64,000 nucleotides of DNA from Betaproteobacteria bacterium (GTDB lineage Bacteria; Pseudomonadota; Gammaproteobacteria; Burkholderiales; Casimicrobiaceae), in NCBI GenBank assembly GCA_013298695.1, contig JAAFIS010000002.1, positions 92,935 through 156,934 on the forward strand, read 5' to 3'. How positions within the stretch are numbered: position 1 is the first letter of the stretch; the number at the start of each line of letters is the position of its first letter. This document shows, piece by piece, positions 8,853-18,000 of the stretch. The position numbers and the translations under genes are program-made. The notes below the pieces were generated by a model that worked only from the letters and a program-made list of their open reading frames with translations, searched no databases and was not told where the DNA came from.

Positions 8853-9661
8853 GCGATCTCGCTTGACTGCGGTTTCCACGCAAGCGCTGCGTCAAACATC
8901 GCGCGGAGCGCTGAGCGAACGAGCCGTGCGCGTTGCGAATCATATGAAAACGGCGGCGCTTCATCCATGTACGTCGATTGACACATCTCCATTTGCACGG
9001 TGTGAACGCCTTCGTTCGGGCGACCGTAATGTCGCGTGGTGTAGCCGCCTTTGAAACGACCGTCGGCGACCTGCGAGTATTCATCTTGCGATTGCATCGC
9101 TGCAATTAGCGCGGCGCGCAAACTCGCAGCGCAGCTCGCACCATTCGCGGTGCCCAAATTCAAGTCAGGCAACACTCCATCAAAAAGCCACGCAATACGT
9201 GAACGAATGCTGTGGCCATCCCAATGAATGACGTAACCATGTTGGGCCCGAACGCGATCAAGCTCAGCGCCCAAGGCAACGTGATACGGCCACCAGTAAA
9301 CAACGCGACGACGCTCAATCTCGGCTGCGTTCAGTTCGCGGCCTGCGAGATACAGCGAATCACCTGTGAAAAATTTTGTTGGGCAAAGTTCGGTGTTCGA
9401 CCCACCGGGATACATCGGCGCGTCGTCTGGCGGACGATTGAGATCGATCACGTAACGCGAATGCGTCGCCGCGATCACGCTCGCACCCATGTCAGCCGCG
9501 AAAGCATAGAGTCGCGTAAGATGCCAGTCGGTGTCTTCCGTGGCGTGCGCACGGGATACCAGCGCGGTCTTCACCGAATCTGGAATGATCGTGCCCACAT
9601 GCGGCAAGCTCACGACGATGGGGGCTGTGCCACGATGTAGTGTGAAAACGTCGGCCGTCAT
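8849..9661 (-). CDS. hutG: N-formylglutamate deformylase HutG
   Basis: HutG (N-formylglutamate amidohydrolase, FGase family) releases formate and L-glutamate in the last step of the HutF-dependent pathway. The 270-aa length is typical. Family landmarks are PIVVSLPHVGTIIP near residue 14, DWHLTRLYAFAADMGASVI, RYVIDLNRPPDDAPMYPG and, later, VIHWDGHSIRS and EMCQSTYMDE. It overlaps hutI upstream and hutF downstream by 4 bases each. Confidence 0.93.
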   Translation of the reverse strand: MTADVFTLHRGTAPIVVSLPHVGTIIPDSVKTALVSRAHATEDTDWHLTRLYAFAADMGASVIAATHSRYVIDLNRPPDDAPMYPGGSNTELCPTKFFTGDSLYLAGRELNAAEIERRRVVYWWPYHVALGAELDRVRAQHGYVIHWDGHSIRSRIAWLFDGVLPDLNLGTANGASCAASLRAALIAAMQSQDEYSQVADGRFKGGYTTRHYGRPNEGVHTVQMEMCQSTYMDEAPPFSYDSQRARLVRSALRAMFDAALAWKPQSSEIA

Positions 9662-10896
9662 TGAACGATGTCCTCGCGACGTTGGCCGTTCACGACCAGC
9701 GATTTCACCGGTGTCTGTCCAAAGCTGTACGCAAGCTCACGTGGATGATCCGCGTTCCATACTGCGAAATTCGCTTTCCGACCCGTTTTCAACGTGCCGT
9801 GCGTCGCGTGTAGCCCAAGCGCACGCGCAGCATTCGTAGTGAAGCCTTTCCACGCTTCAAGCGGCGTCATGCGAAACAGCGTGCAGGCCATGTTCATCAT
9901 CAGAAGCGGTGAGAGCGTCGGCGACGAACCCGGATTGTGATCGGTGGCGAGGGCAATGGGAATGCCTGCTACACGTAGTTTTTCGACGGGCGGCAATCTT
10001 GTTTCACGCAAAAAGTAATACGCGCCCGGGAGCAACACCGCCGTCACCCCCGCACTCGCCATCGCCGCGATGCCTTCGTCACTCAAGTGCTCAAGATGAT
10101 CACAGGAAAGTGCGTTGAACTCGCTCGCGCGTGCAGCGCCGCCTTGATCGGAGAGCTGCTCCGCATGAAGTTTTACCGGAATACCGAGCGATTTCGCGCA
10201 CTCGAATACGCGACGTGTTTGTTCGGGCGTGAAGCCAATGCGTTCACAAAACGCGTCAACCGCGTCGATCAACTTCTCCGCATGAAGTCGCGGCATCCAC
10301 TCGCACACTAAGTCAATGTAGTCATCCGCGCGACCCACAAATTCATCGGGCAACGCATGCGCAGCGAGATAGGTCGTTTTAACGTCGAGCCCAAGCGTCT
10401 CGCCGACCCGCCGCGCTATACACAATGTTCGCGCCTCATCGATTTCTGTCAATCCGTAGCCCGACTTGATTTCAATTGTTGCGACGCCTTCACGCATGAG
10501 CGCGAGCGCACGTTCGCGAGCGAGTACAAACAAAGTTTCATCACTCGCGGCACGTGTTGCGGCCACGGTAGATCGAATGCCGCCGCCAGCGCGCGCAATG
10601 TCTTCATAACTCGCGCCTTCGAGTCGCATTTCGAATTCACGCGCGCGGCTACCGGCGTAGACGAGATGCGTGTGGCAATCGATGAGCGAAGGCGTGACAA
10701 GCGCGCCGCCGAGGTCAATATCGTTCGAAGGCTTTGGCAGATTGATGGCGTTCTCCGATTCACCTATCCATTCGATGACGCCGTCGGCATCGCGAATGAG
10801 CATCGCCGCAGATTCAATCCAACCCCAATCGGCATCGCGCGTTTCGTCAAACGTTGCGACACGAAAATTTCGCCACAAGGTGAAACTCGAATTCAC
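9658..10896 (-). CDS. hutI: Imidazolonepropionase HutI
   Basis: HutI opens the imidazolone ring of 4-imidazolone-5-propanoate to give N-formimino-L-glutamate, the third step. It has 412 aa and an amidohydrolase fold with the metal-binding DCHTHLVYAGSRAREFE near residue 73, then IEIKSGYGLT, KLHAEQLSDQGG, and LATDHNPGSSPTLS. It overlaps hutD and hutG by 4 bases each. Confidence 0.95.
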   Translation of the reverse strand: MNSSFTLWRNFRVATFDETRDADWGWIESAAMLIRDADGVIEWIGESENAINLPKPSNDIDLGGALVTPSLIDCHTHLVYAGSRAREFEMRLEGASYEDIARAGGGIRSTVAATRAASDETLFVLARERALALMREGVATIEIKSGYGLTEIDEARTLCIARRVGETLGLDVKTTYLAAHALPDEFVGRADDYIDLVCEWMPRLHAEKLIDAVDAFCERIGFTPEQTRRVFECAKSLGIPVKLHAEQLSDQGGAARASEFNALSCDHLEHLSDEGIAAMASAGVTAVLLPGAYYFLRETRLPPVEKLRVAGIPIALATDHNPGSSPTLSPLLMMNMACTLFRMTPLEAWKGFTTNAARALGLHATHGTLKTGRKANFAVWNADHPRELAYSFGQTPVKSLVVNGQRREDIVQ

Positions 10897-11501
10897 GGGG
10901 CCATCTCATTCGCGCTAAACGTGAAACACCAAGTGCGCTCCGGTTCACCCGTGCGAACTTGTATCGATTGCGACGTTTCAGAGATTTTGTCGCACCACGC
11001 CGCAGACATCGAGTCCAGGTTCACAACATTGTTCGAAATGACGACTTCGCACGCAGTTGCGGAAAAGATGCCAATCACCATCGCGCCTTTCGCGTCGATC
11101 ACATAATCGCCATTTGCTCGGACGCGATCGGAGAGTTGACATAATTTCCCTGTGCCGCGTTTGCGATTCACCATGAAATTGAGATCGCGAGTTGTGTCGG
11201 CAATGAGTTGGCATTCGGGTGCGAGCGCGCCGTCGAATGCAACTGGCGCGTATCCGCGACGCACTTCACCAATGCCCCCAGACAACCGAACTCCTTCACC
11301 GTCAATCACAGCGAACCAACGATCCACATCGTTGAATGCGGAAAACACGCCGCTTCGCTCAATATCGGCAACGCTCAAGCGCAGCGACCAATCCTCTGCG
11401 CTCGACCAGGCGATCAACTCACGCGTCACACCGCCGCGGTTTTTCCAGGGCACGGGAACGACGTCATCAAAACGACAGACTTGAAGTCGATCGAATTTCA
11501 C
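10893..11501 (-). CDS. hutD: HutD-family protein
   Basis: A 202-aa HutD/Ves-type bicupin protein. The N-terminal PVPWKNRGGVTRELIAW block is the family hallmark, followed by DWSLRLSVADIERSGVFSAF and FAVIDGEGVRL. HutD is not an enzyme of the pathway; in Pseudomonas it has been proposed to limit pathway activity or bind a pathway intermediate. It sits between hutC and hutI, overlapping both by 4 bases. Confidence 0.88.
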   Translation of the reverse strand: MKFDRLQVCRFDDVVPVPWKNRGGVTRELIAWSSAEDWSLRLSVADIERSGVFSAFNDVDRWFAVIDGEGVRLSGGIGEVRRGYAPVAFDGALAPECQLIADTTRDLNFMVNRKRGTGKLCQLSDRVRANGDYVIDAKGAMVIGIFSATACEVVISNNVVNLDSMSAAWCDKISETSQSIQVRTGEPERTWCFTFSANEMAP

Positions 11502-12244
11502 GGTGAAAACGCCCCCTCCAAACGATAGCGATCCGCCGGATGCACGAGCCGCGCGCAGGTGATGGCCGTGGATCGATTCATCGTGCGACGAAGGATAACC
11601 AAACAGGGCGCGGCTTGTTTGATGCCTAATAATTTTGCTTCATTCGCTGAGGGCAACGCCGCTTCTACGGCGTAATCCGCCTTCCACAGCGGCGCAACGT
11701 CGAAGAGATAACGCGTTGGCGTGACCTCTTCGAAATCAATCGTCAAGTAATTCGGCGCGACCGCAGGATTCACAAAACGATCTTCGCATTGAATCGCGAT
11801 TTCGTTTTCGAAATGCACGATCAGACTGTGAAACACTGGCGCGCCTTTCGCCAAGCCAAGCGTATGCGCGATATCAGCGCTCGCTTTTTCCTCGCGCAAC
11901 AGATGCACTTCTGCGCGATGAGCATGACCGCGTGAAAGAATTTCTTCGTGAATGTCACGAATAGTAAGCGCGGAGGACACACGATGCAGCGCTGCGGCGA
12001 AGGTGCCTGCGCCCTGCCTGCGCTCAATTAAACCCTCAGTTTGCAAATCTTTAAGCGCACGATTAACCGTCATCCGCGCGACGCCGAATCGCCCAATTAA
12101 ATCGGCTTCTGACGGCATTTTGCTGCCCGGTCGCCATCGGCCTTTTTTAAGGCCGTCCTTCAGGTAAATCTTGACCTCTTCAAACGGAGCGCGCTTGGTT
12201 CGCGAGCTGCGCTCGATTGAAGTGGGGTCGGTGTGGATTCCCAT
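11498..12244 (-). CDS. hutC: Histidine utilisation repressor HutC
   Basis: HutC is a GntR-family repressor (HutC subgroup) that is released from DNA by urocanate. The 248-aa protein has an N-terminal winged helix (KMPSEADLIGRFGVARMTVNRALKDLQTEGL, about residues 43-73) and a C-terminal UTRA domain ending VHPADRYRLEGAF. The open frame runs 19 codons further upstream, but that would swallow the 12267-12282 operator, so the ATG at 12244 (MGIHTDPTS) is chosen. No ribosome-binding site is evident before it. It heads the leftward hut operon and overlaps hutD by 4 bases. Confidence 0.9.
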   Translation of the reverse strand: MGIHTDPTSIERSSRTKRAPFEEVKIYLKDGLKKGRWRPGSKMPSEADLIGRFGVARMTVNRALKDLQTEGLIERRQGAGTFAAALHRVSSALTIRDIHEEILSRGHAHRAEVHLLREEKASADIAHTLGLAKGAPVFHSLIVHFENEIAIQCEDRFVNPAVAPNYLTIDFEEVTPTRYLFDVAPLWKADYAVEAALPSANEAKLLGIKQAAPCLVILRRTMNRSTAITCARLVHPADRYRLEGAFSP

Positions 12245-12266
12245 GTCGAAAATGCTACTTGCAAAA

Positions 12267-12282
12267 ACTTGTCTAGACAAGT
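12267..12282. promoter_or_regulatory. Probable HutC operator
   Basis: A perfect 16-bp palindrome, ACTTGTCTAGACAAGT, between the divergent hutC and hutU genes. It resembles known HutC sites, which carry TTGT and ACAA half-sites. On the minus strand its TTGTCT could serve as a -35 element, 17 bases before TAGCAT (12252-12257), so binding would block hutC transcription. A further ACTTGTTG half-site lies at 12304-12311, just before the hutU ribosome-binding site. Confidence 0.75.
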
Positions 12283-12324
12283 AAAACTCGTGACATCGCA
12301 TTTACTTGTTGAGGAGTGCGCGTC

Positions 12325-14049
12325 ATGACGCATCCTAATCAGCCGCCAATCTCAGCGCTCCCGCGTGCCGTCCGTGCGCCGCGCGACAACACACTTGCAT
12401 GCAAGAGCTGGCTCACCGAGGCAGCGTATCGGATGATTCAAAACAACCTCGATCCCGAGGTTGCGGAGAACCCCGATGCGCTCGTCGTCTATGGCGGCAT
12501 CGGCAAAGCAGCGCGCAATTGGGATTGCTTTGAAGCGATTCTGAAGTCGCTTCGCGAATTGAACGACGACGAATCGCTCTTGATTCAATCAGGCAAACCG
12601 GTCGGCGTGTTCAAAACGCATCCCGACGCGCCACGTGTGTTGATTGCCAATTCAAACCTCGTTCCAAAATGGGCGACCTGGGAGCACTTTAGCGAACTAG
12701 ATCGCAAAGGTCTCATGATGTACGGCCAGATGACGGCCGGGTCGTGGATCTATATCGGCAGTCAAGGCATTGTGCAGGGCACCTACGAAACGTTTGTTGA
12801 AGCGGCACGTCAACATTTCAACGGCAGTTTCGCCGGGCGCTGGATTCTCACTGCCGGGCTCGGCGGCATGGGTGGCGCGCAGCCCCTTGCGGCGACCTTC
12901 GCGGGTGCGTGTTCACTCAACATCGAATGCCAGCAATCGAGCATTGATTTCCGCTTGAAAACAAAGTACGTTGACGAGCAAGCGCGCGACATTGATGACG
13001 CGTTCGCTCGCTTAAAGCGCTACACAAGTGAAGGCAAAGCAGTTTCAATTGCGCTTCTCGGTAACGCTGCGGACGTATTGCCTGAACTCGTCCGCCGCGC
13101 AGAGGCGGGTGGAATGAAGCCCGATCTCGTGACCGATCAAACGTCCGCACACGATTTGGTGAACGGTTACCTGCCCGCGGGTTGGAGTTTGCAGCAGTGG
13201 CAAGCCGCGCGTGCCGATGAGGCGCAACATGCTGCACTTCGCGAAGCGGCAGCCAAATCCTGTGCGATACATGTGCAGGCGATGCTCGATTTTGTCGATA
13301 TGAAGATCCCCGTCGTCGATTACGGCAACAACATTCGTCAAGTTGCTTTCGATCAGGGCGTAACGCGTGCTTTCGACTTTCCGGGCTTCGTGCCGGCCTA
13401 CATTCGACCGCTGTTTTGTCGCGGCGTCGGACCGTTTCGCTGGGTTGCGCTCTCGGGCGATCCTGAAGATATTCGTAAAACCGATGCAAAAATTAAAGAG
13501 CTGTTTCCCGACAACACGCATCTGCATCGCTGGCTTGATATGGCGAATGAGCGCATCGCGTTTCAAGGATTGCCTGCGCGTATTTGCTGGATTGGACTTG
13601 GAGAGCGGCATCGCGCAGGACTCGCGTTTAACGAGATGGTGAAACGCGGTGAACTCAAAGCACCCATTGTGATCGGTCGCGATCACTTGGATTCGGGCTC
13701 CGTCGCGTCACCCAACCGCGAAACAGAAGCGATGCTGGATGGATCGGACGCTGTGTCCGATTGGCCGCTGCTCAATGCGCTGCTCAACACCGCAGGTGGC
13801 GCGACATGGGTGTCGCTGCATCACGGCGGTGGAGTCGGCATGGGTTATTCGCAGCATTCGGGCGTGGTGATTGTCGCTGATGGTACGGACGCTGCGGCAA
13901 AACGAATCGAGCGTGTGTTGTGGAACGATCCGGCGACAGGTGTGATGCGGCATGCCGATGCTGGCTACGAAATTGCGAAGCAGTGCGCGAAGGAACATGG
14001 ATTGCGGTTGCCGATGTCGGGGTCCCTCTCCCTTCAAGGGGGAGGCTAG
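12325..14049 (+). CDS. hutU: Urocanate hydratase HutU
   Basis: HutU converts urocanate to 4-imidazolone-5-propanoate with tightly bound NAD+, the second step. The 574-aa length is slightly long for the family. The NAD-binding [18 protein letters not shown] is near residue 175, and the conserved [16 protein letters not shown] is near residue 498. A GTG at 12316 is also in frame, but GAGGAG at 12311-12316 sits 8 bases before the ATG at 12325, so that ATG is chosen. The last codons (SLSLQGGG) and the stop codon come from the GC-rich repeat at 14023-14124, so the native C-terminus has been replaced. Confidence 0.95.
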   Translation: MTHPNQPPISALPRAVRAPRDNTLACKSWLTEAAYRMIQNNLDPEVAENPDALVVYGGIGKAARNWDCFEAILKSLRELNDDESLLIQSGKPVGVFKTHPDAPRVLIANSNLVPKWATWEHFSELDRKGLMMYGQMTAGSWIYIGSQGIVQGTYETFVEAARQHFNGSFAGRWILTAGLGGMGGAQPLAATFAGACSLNIECQQSSIDFRLKTKYVDEQARDIDDAFARLKRYTSEGKAVSIALLGNAADVLPELVRRAEAGGMKPDLVTDQTSAHDLVNGYLPAGWSLQQWQAARADEAQHAALREAAAKSCAIHVQAMLDFVDMKIPVVDYGNNIRQVAFDQGVTRAFDFPGFVPAYIRPLFCRGVGPFRWVALSGDPEDIRKTDAKIKELFPDNTHLHRWLDMANERIAFQGLPARICWIGLGERHRAGLAFNEMVKRGELKAPIVIGRDHLDSGSVASPNRETEAMLDGSDAVSDWPLLNALLNTAGGATWVSLHHGGGVGMGYSQHSGVVIVADGTDAAAKRIERVLWNDPATGVMRHADAGYEIAKQCAKEHGLRLPMSGSLSLQGGG

Positions 14050-14124
14050 GAGGGGGATGGGTTTACTTAAGCACAACGTGAAGAACCCCATCCCCACCCC
14101 AACCCTCCCCTTGAAGGGGAGGGA
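14023..14124. repeat. MITE-like GC-rich palindromic repeat, copy 2
   Basis: Nearly identical to 1209-1311, with outer CTCCC-CTTCAAGGGGGAGG and CTCCCCTTGAAGGGGAGGG palindromes and complementary GGAGGGGGATGGG / CCCCATCCCCACC arms. It lies at the hutU-hutH junction and provides the hutU stop codon (TAG at 14047-14049). Confidence 0.85.
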
Positions 14125-14154
14125 GCACAAACTCCATCGCCAACAGATGTATTG

Positions 14155-15714
14155 ATGACTACAACTCTAGAACTCAGCATCGGCGCGCTAACGCTCGACG
14201 ATTTACAGTTGCTCCACGCGGGCGGACAAACGATGACGCTGCCTTCGCATGCACGTGAAGCCATCGCAAACAGCCACGCACTCGTTGCGCGAGCCGCGGC
14301 GGGTGACGCTCCCGTGTATGGCGTGAATACGGGCTTCGGCAAGCTTGCATCGAAGCGCATTTCGCGCGAAGACTTGGCGACTTTGCAACTCAATTTGATT
14401 CGATCGCACTCCGTCGGAGTCGGAGAACCGATGTCGCCATCTGTTGTTCGATTAATACTTGCGCTCAAGGCGGCGAGCCTTGCACGGGGCCATTCGGGCG
14501 TGCGACAGACTGTTGTCGACACTTTGCTTGCAGCCTACAACGCGGGACTCGTGCCCTACATTCCTTCGCAAGGATCAGTCGGCGCATCGGGCGACCTCGC
14601 ACCGCTTGCGCACATGACGCTTGCGCTTTTGGGGGAAGGCGAGATGCTGGAGGACGGCGTTCGCGTCTCGGCAAGCGCGGCGCTCAAAAAGGCTGGCATT
14701 GCGCCACTTGCACTCGAAGCCAAAGAAGGACTCGCGCTCATTAACGGAACGCAGGCATCAACCGCACTTGCACTGCATGCCCTGCTCACCTTCGAACCCG
14801 TGCTCGAAGCCGCACTGGTGATTGGCGCGATGACGGTCGATGCCGCGCGCGGCAGCGACGGTCCGTTTGATCCGCGCATTCACGAAGTGCGCGGTCAGCC
14901 TGGGCAAATTGACGTGGCGAAGTACTACCGCGCCTTGCTCGCAGGTAGCGTGATTCGCAAATCGCATGAAGAAAACGATGATCGTGTGCAGGATCCGTAT
15001 TGCCTGCGCTGTCAGCCGCAAGTGATTGGTGCATGTCTTGATCAATTGCGGCATGCCGCGCTCGTTTTAGTGCGCGAAGCAAACGCTGTCACCGACAATC
15101 CGCTCGTGTTCGCCGATACCAACGAAATGATTTCGGGCGGCAATTTTCATGCGGAACCCGTGGCACTCGCGGCGGACGCGATGGCAGTTGCTATTGCCGA
15201 AGTGGGCGCGATTGCAGAGCGCCGCATCGCGATGTTGATCGACACAGCGGTGTCTCGACTGCCCGCATTTTTAACGCCTGATGCGGGACTCAATTCTGGC
15301 TTCATGATCGCTCACGTGACGGCGGCCGCGCTCGCAAGTGAGAATAAATCACTCGCACATCCGGCGAGCGTGGATAGTTTGCCGACCTCGGCAAACCAGG
15401 AAGATCACGTGTCGATGGCAACCTTCGCCGCGCGTCGTTTGCAATCAATGATTGAGAACGTCGCGCACATTTTGGGCATCGAATTGCTCGCCGCCGCGCA
15501 AGGCATTGATTTCCTTCGCCCACTCACCAGCTCCGCGGCTCTCGAATCGGCACACGGATTGCTTAGAGATGAGTGTTCGTTCGTCGAACAAGATCGCTAT
15601 CTTGCACCAGACATTGAGCGCGCCACAGCGCTCGTAAAACATGGTGCGCTCTCTCGCGTGTTTCGCGCGCTGCCCGATGCAGCGAAACTGCCACCGCTTT
15701 GGATCCCTATTTAG
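14155..15714 (+). CDS. hutH: Histidine ammonia-lyase HutH
   Basis: HutH deaminates L-histidine to urocanate, the first step. The 519-aa length is typical. The self-processing MIO cofactor motif [14 protein letters not shown] lies near residue 140, where Ala-Ser-Gly cyclise, and [13 protein letters not shown] is near residue 53. The frame is open from a TTG at 14152, but the ATG at 14155 is the more likely start. No clear ribosome-binding site precedes it because the GC-rich repeat fills the junction with hutU. Confidence 0.95.
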   Translation: MTTTLELSIGALTLDDLQLLHAGGQTMTLPSHAREAIANSHALVARAAAGDAPVYGVNTGFGKLASKRISREDLATLQLNLIRSHSVGVGEPMSPSVVRLILALKAASLARGHSGVRQTVVDTLLAAYNAGLVPYIPSQGSVGASGDLAPLAHMTLALLGEGEMLEDGVRVSASAALKKAGIAPLALEAKEGLALINGTQASTALALHALLTFEPVLEAALVIGAMTVDAARGSDGPFDPRIHEVRGQPGQIDVAKYYRALLAGSVIRKSHEENDDRVQDPYCLRCQPQVIGACLDQLRHAALVLVREANAVTDNPLVFADTNEMISGGNFHAEPVALAADAMAVAIAEVGAIAERRIAMLIDTAVSRLPAFLTPDAGLNSGFMIAHVTAAALASENKSLAHPASVDSLPTSANQEDHVSMATFAARRLQSMIENVAHILGIELLAAAQGIDFLRPLTSSAALESAHGLLRDECSFVEQDRYLAPDIERATALVKHGALSRVFRALPDAAKLPPLWIPI

Positions 15715-15757
15715 TCGTAGTATTCATCGTTACTCAAACTTACCGGAGGTTCACGTT

Positions 15758-16717
15758 ATGAAACAGTCACTGCTCGCTTCAATCATCGCAACAACATCGC
15801 TCGGTATCGCGGCGAACGGCGCGGTCGCACAAGAAACAAAAGTTGGCATCGGTATTTCGGGCTGGACCGGCTTCGCACCGCTCACGCTCGCAAAAGAATC
15901 AGGCATTTACAAAAAGAACGGACTCGACGTTTCGATCAAGAAAATTCCACAGAAAGACCGTCATCTAGCGATTGCATCCGGTGACATTCAGTGTGCCGCA
16001 ACAACGGTTGAAACCTGGATCGTGTGGAATGCGAACGGCGTTGCCACCACGCAGATGTTTCAGCTTGACAAGAGCTTCGGCGCTGACGGTATGGTCGTGA
16101 AGCCTGCAATTACAAAGATTAGTGATCTCAAAGGCAAAACCGTTGCCGCGAGCGCGCCGGGCACGGCGCCGTTTTTCACACTCGCTTGGATGCTCAAGAA
16201 AAACGGACTGACGACAAAGGACGTGAAGATCGTAAATCTCGAACCACAAGCCGCAGCCAACGCAATGATTGCGGGCACTGCCGATCTTGACGCTGCAATG
16301 ACGTATGAGCCGTTCCTCTCAGCAGTTCGCGCAAAACCTGAAGCCGGAAAAATTCTGGCAACCACGCTCGACTACCCGATGGTAATGGACACATTCGGCT
16401 GCACGCCGAAATTCCTCGCGGAGAATCCGAAAGCTGCGCAAGCGCTCGCCGATTCGTATTTCGAAGCGCTCGAAATGATCAAGAAGGAACCACAAAAAAG
16501 CTTCGGCATCATGGGCACGGATGTGAAGCAGAGTGCTGAGCAATTTGAAAACAGCCAGAAGTTTTTGCGTTGGCAAGACAAAGCTGCGAATCAGAAATTC
16601 TTCGCAGGCGAACATGCTGCGTTTAGCAAAGAGGCGGCGGATTTGTTAATGGAACTCGGCATCATCAAACAGATCCCTGATATTTCGAAATTGGCTGATA
16701 CGCGGTTTATTAAGTAA
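15758..16717 (+). CDS. ABC transporter substrate-binding protein, NitT/TauT family
   Basis: A periplasmic solute-binding protein of the NMT1/TauA/SsuA type, 319 aa. A Sec signal peptide spans about residues 1-24 (MKQSLLASIIATTSLGI... AVAQ). The mature part begins VGIGISGWTGFAPLTLAKES, typical of the family. The start is fixed by CGGAGGT at 15744-15750; the frame is open further upstream, but that region overlaps the end of hutH. It is 43 bases downstream of hutH and followed by a matching permease and ATPase. The position suggests uptake of histidine, urocanate or a related compound, but characterised Hut importers belong to other families, so the substrate is inference only. Confidence 0.8.
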   Translation: MKQSLLASIIATTSLGIAANGAVAQETKVGIGISGWTGFAPLTLAKESGIYKKNGLDVSIKKIPQKDRHLAIASGDIQCAATTVETWIVWNANGVATTQMFQLDKSFGADGMVVKPAITKISDLKGKTVAASAPGTAPFFTLAWMLKKNGLTTKDVKIVNLEPQAAANAMIAGTADLDAAMTYEPFLSAVRAKPEAGKILATTLDYPMVMDTFGCTPKFLAENPKAAQALADSYFEALEMIKKEPQKSFGIMGTDVKQSAEQFENSQKFLRWQDKAANQKFFAGEHAAFSKEAADLLMELGIIKQIPDISKLADTRFIK

Positions 16718-16726
16718 GAGGTACTC

Positions 16727-16828
16727 GTAGCCTTGATGCTCGCACCAATGTTTCTGTAGACGAAATCGCGAAGCGATCACTTGTGACTTCTTTGACGTGG
16801 GAAACCCGGGTGCGAGCATCCGGGTTAC
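16727..16828. repeat. MITE-like element with about 20-bp terminal inverted repeats
   Basis: The left end GTAGCCTTGATGCTCGCACC is matched by the right end GGGTGCGAGCATCCGGGTTAC in inverse orientation. The layout fits the widespread bacterial 'GTAGCCCGGATG ... CATCCGGGTTAC' intergenic repeats. No protein is encoded. Confidence 0.65.
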
Positions 16829-16973
16829 GGCGCGGTCGTTGTCCCGAATTCGAGCTCTCTCTCCTCCGTCATCCTTGCGAAGACCGGAAACACTGTCGCG
16901 TTTATTGAGAGTTGTGTCGGAGTGAGCGCACACCAGAACTAGAATTTGTGGACTGATAACTAAATTAGCCATC

Positions 16974-16990
16974 GCCCCAGCTTATTGGGT
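16974..16990. repeat. Dispersed palindrome, copy d (degenerate)
   Basis: GCCCCAGCTTATTGGGT, preceded by ATC. One arm is intact and the other degenerate. It lies 64 bp from copy e. Confidence 0.5.
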
Positions 16991-17037
16991 TTAAAGCAAG
17001 TAAACATACATTCTCGATGACCCACTATCTACTTACA

Positions 17038-17060
17038 ATCGCCCAATATAGTCGGGCGAT
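17038..17060. repeat. Dispersed palindrome, copy e
   Basis: ATCGCCCAATATA followed by GTCGGGCGAT, a 23-bp palindrome with an intact ATCGCCC/GGGCGAT outer pair. It lies 25 bp before the permease start. Confidence 0.75.
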
Positions 17061-17084
17061 AACGAACATAGCTCGGACTGTTCT

Positions 17085-17864
17085 TTGAAACCTCTCACCC
17101 CGATTTCCACCACTCAACGCGTCTCGCTCGGCGTGAGTTTTTTCATTTTGTTTTTCGTCGTGTGGGCGATTGCAACCTTCGGTGGTTTCGTCTCAAAAAC
17201 CTTTCTCGCCGATCCGGTGACGATGGTGAAAAGCGGCTACACGCTGATCACTGAAATGGGGTTCATGAAAGACATCGGCATGACGGTGTGGCGCGTCTTG
17301 GGCGGCTTTCTCATCGCAGCCGCGATTGCATTGCCACTGGGCGTCTTGATGGGTGCCTACAAACCGATTGAAGCGTTCTTCGAGCCTTTCGTTTCGTTCT
17401 CGCGTTACTTGCCTGCGTCGGCGTTCATTCCGCTGCTTATTTTGTGGGTTGGTATTGGCGAAAAGCAGAAACTCGCGGTGATTTTCATTGGATCGTTTTT
17501 TCAACTCGTGTTGATGATTGCCGTTGCCGTAGGCAACACGCGCCGCGATTTAGTTGAAGCGGCTTACACGCTCGGTGCGAGTGATTCAAGTCTCGTTCGC
17601 CGCGTGCTGATTCCGAACTCAGCGCCTGAGATCGCGGAAATTTTCCGCATGGTGCTCGGTTGGGCGTGGACCTATGTGATCGTCGCTGAGCTCATCGGTG
17701 CATCGAGCGGCATCGGTCACATGATTACCGATTCCCAAGCACTACTCGCGACCGACCAAATCATCTTCGGCATCATCGTGATCGGTGTGATTGGATTGGT
17801 CAGCGATCTTCTGTTTAAGTTTGCCAACCGGAAACTGTTTCCGTGGGCGGCGTTGGGGCGCTGA
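17085..17864 (+). CDS. ABC transporter permease, TauC/SsuC family
   Basis: A 259-aa inner-membrane permease of the binding-protein-dependent family, with about six hydrophobic segments. The first is SLGVSFFILFFVVWAIATFGG. The EAA-loop region is ELVEAAYTLGASDSSLVRRVLIPNSAPEI-like, near residue 160. The start is a TTG at 17085 because the next in-frame Met is about 36 codons later and would remove the first membrane segment. It pairs with the binding protein upstream and the ATPase downstream. Confidence 0.85.
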   Translation: MKPLTPISTTQRVSLGVSFFILFFVVWAIATFGGFVSKTFLADPVTMVKSGYTLITEMGFMKDIGMTVWRVLGGFLIAAAIALPLGVLMGAYKPIEAFFEPFVSFSRYLPASAFIPLLILWVGIGEKQKLAVIFIGSFFQLVLMIAVAVGNTRRDLVEAAYTLGASDSSLVRRVLIPNSAPEIAEIFRMVLGWAWTYVIVAELIGASSGIGHMITDSQALLATDQIIFGIIVIGVIGLVSDLLFKFANRKLFPWAALGR

Positions 17865-17893
17865 CAGCTATGAACGACCACGACCGCCGCTAT

Positions 17894-18000
17894 CCTTCGA
17901 CAAGCTCAGGACGAACGGCTAAACATCGTCTGCATTGCGCATTAGCGGACACCGCTCGTGGTGAGCCTGTCGAACCCGCTCGTGGTGAGCCTGTCGAACC
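17894..18000. repeat. Inverted/tandem 24-bp repeat abutting a start codon
   Basis: CCTTCGACAAGCTCAGGACG at 17894 is followed by two exact tandem 24-bp units (CGCTCGTGGTGAGCCTGTCG plus AACC) at 17953-17976 and 17977-18000, in opposite orientation to the first. It belongs to the common 'TTCGACAAGCTCAGGACGAA' intergenic repeat class. The second unit ends one base before the ATG of the ABC ATPase. A decayed relative lies at 23083-23157. Confidence 0.8.

Larger units (their letters stand above)
16718..17084. other. Intergenic region with a MITE-like element and two palindromes
   Basis: This 367-bp gap between the binding protein and permease genes holds the 102-bp element at 16727-16828 and two members of the dispersed palindrome family (16974-16990 and 17038-17060). 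No coding sequence or clear terminator is seen. Confidence 0.6.

Noticed and set aside
12081-12106. GCCCAATTAAATCGGC inside hutC as another palindrome copy
   Set aside because: Only one arm matches and it encodes conserved winged-helix residues; likely coincidence.
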